Both the position numbers and the translations under genes were made by a program. Shown here piece by piece: positions 13,649 through 14,505 of a DNA stretch of 14,505 nt. The stretch is taken from positions 1-14,505 of the forward strand of contig CAKUJL010000014.1 in assembly GCA_934661715.1 (NCBI GenBank). The letters are read 5' to 3'. Within the stretch, counting starts at the first letter, position 1; every line of letters begins with the position of its first letter. The notes beneath the pieces are model-generated. The model searched no databases. It was given only the letters and a program-made list of their open reading frames with translations, and had not been told where the DNA came from. The stretch comes from an uncultured Oscillospiraceae bacterium. Lineage in GTDB: Bacteria; Bacillota; Clostridia; Oscillospirales; Oscillospiraceae.

Positions 13649-13686
13649 AAAACGCCGCCGCACCAAAACCGGTGCGGCGGCGTTTT
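13649..13686 (-). terminator. Intrinsic terminator of clpB
   Basis: The 16 bases 13649-13664 (AAAACGCCGCCGCACC) pair perfectly with 13671-13686 around a 6-base loop. A T-run follows on the minus strand, 17 bases after the clpB stop. It overlaps no gene and isolates clpB from the CapA-family promoter. Confidence 0.9.
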
Positions 13687-13703
13687 CGGAAGGGAAGGGG
13701 AAA

Positions 13704-14505
13704 TTACCGGATGACAAGGTCTCCGTTTTCCACATCGACCGTGATGGTCTCGCCGGGAAGGATGCTGCCCGCAAGGATCTTCTTCGCGATGAGCGTTTCG
13801 ACCGTGTGCTGGATATACCGGCGCAGGGGTCTTGCACCAAACTGCGGATCATACGACGTGTCGATGATGAGCTGCTTTGCCGCGTCCGTGAGCTCGCAGC
13901 GCAGCTGCTTGTCGGCAAGACGCTTGTTGAGAGAATCGATTTGCAGGTCAATGATGCCTGTGATGTTCTCTTTCGTCAGCGGCTTATAGAAGACGATCTC
14001 GTCGAGCCGATTCAAAAATTCGGGGCGGAACGTGCGGTGCAGAAGCGCGTCGACCTGATCCTTGGCCGCCTGCGTAATTTCGCCGTCGGGGCCGATGCCG
14101 TCGAGCAGCAGCTGGCTTCCGAGATTCGAGGTCAGGATGATGATCGTGTTCTTGAAGTCCACGGTCCTGCCCTGCGAGTCGGTGATCCTGCCGTCGTCGA
14201 GAACTTGCAGAAGGACGTTAAACACATCCGGATGCGCCTTTTCGATTTCGTCAAAGAGGATGACGGAATACGGACGGCGGCGCACGGCCTCGGTCAGCTG
14301 ACCGCCTTCTTCATAGCCCACGTATCCGGGAGGCGCGCCAATCAGACGCGACACGGAGAACTTCTCCATGTACTCCGACATATCGATACGAACGAGGTTC
14401 TTCTCGTCGTCAAAGAGGCTCGCCGCCAGCGTTTTGGCAAGCTCCGTTTTGCCGACGCCCGTCGGGCCCAGGAACAGGAACGAGCCAAGCGGACGGTTCG
14501 GGTCC
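13704..14505 (-). CDS. clpB: ClpB disaggregase, C-terminal part (partial at window edge)
   Basis: About 266 C-terminal residues are visible, roughly a third of a normal ClpB; the rest lies beyond the window edge. ClpB is a hexameric AAA+ chaperone that threads and resolubilises aggregated proteins with DnaK. The second AAA+ module shows Walker A GPTGVGKT (about visible residues 13-20), the pore-loop region [13 protein letters not shown], Walker [14 protein letters not shown], sensor-1 [19 protein letters not shown], and sensor-2 [24 protein letters not shown] and TEAVRRRPY favour ClpB over ClpC, and no ClpP-binding loop is seen in the visible part. The stop TAA is at 13706-13704 and a strong terminator follows, so it is the last gene of its transcript. 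Confidence 0.93.
   Translation of the reverse strand, partial: DPNRPLGSFLFLGPTGVGKTELAKTLAASLFDDEKNLVRIDMSEYMEKFSVSRLIGAPPGYVGYEEGGQLTEAVRRRPYSVILFDEIEKAHPDVFNVLLQVLDDGRITDSQGRTVDFKNTIIILTSNLGSQLLLDGIGPDGEITQAAKDQVDALLHRTFRPEFLNRLDEIVFYKPLTKENITGIIDLQIDSLNKRLADKQLRCELTDAAKQLIIDTSYDPQFGARPLRRYIQHTVETLIAKKILAGSILPGETITVDVENGDLVIR

Noticed and set aside
1..14505. CRISPR arrays, tRNA/rRNA genes, IS elements, prophage genes
   Set aside because: No regularly spaced direct repeats, cloverleaf tRNA sequence, rRNA segments, transposase or phage-type frames were found on either strand by reading.

Overview
The window looks like a chromosomal segment of a GC-rich Clostridia member, most likely an Oscillospiraceae/Ruminococcaceae-type gut Firmicute. 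This rests on strong AGGAGG-type ribosome binding sites, sigma-A-type promoters, a tetrahydrofolate riboswitch ahead of folT (a mainly Firmicutes arrangement), the gene families present, and heavy use of G or C at third codon positions. No tRNA, rRNA, CRISPR array, IS element or phage gene was seen. The genus is inference.

Layout. Positions 1-98 are the 3' end of an unrecognised gene, closed by a bidirectional terminator. On the minus strand follow a D-2-hydroxyacid dehydrogenase (136-1095) and an M18 aminopeptidase (1106-2410), which form a two-gene operon. An M29 aminopeptidase (2556-3779) is transcribed divergently from a back-to-back promoter region. After a terminator, a new plus-strand promoter drives a small membrane-anchored protein (DUF6110-like, 4021-4290). 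An intercistronic terminator hairpin separates it from an atypical P1B-type metal ATPase (4358-6451). With no visible terminator or promoter in between, there follow a YheO/DauR-type regulator reduced to its HTH part (6522-6737), a RidA-family deaminase that overlaps it by 4 bases (6734-7117), and a PLP-dependent threonine-synthase-like enzyme with a zinc ribbon (7130-8224).

Positions 8225-8409 contain a perfect 30-bp palindrome, a relic of the 3' end of a second threonine-synthase-like gene, and a long hairpin terminator shared with the convergent MATE transporter (minus, 8410-9741). The 538-base gap 9742-10279 holds divergent promoters and a long folT leader with a THF riboswitch and a Shine-Dalgarno-sequestering segment. 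Then come folT (10280-10894) and folC (10913-12184), which take up folate and retain it as polyglutamates. A bidirectional terminator separates folC from a convergent membrane-anchored CapA-family protein (12239-13534), and the window ends inside clpB (minus, 13704-14505).

The most interesting signals are: the folT switch, where an 8-nt aptamer-loop segment is exactly complementary to the anti-Shine-Dalgarno segment; the diverged paralogue tail at 8323-8364; the truncated regulator translationally coupled to RidA; and the metal ATPase with a non-canonical FSC motif paired with a small protein across a terminator. I see no clearly new multi-gene defence or mobile system.
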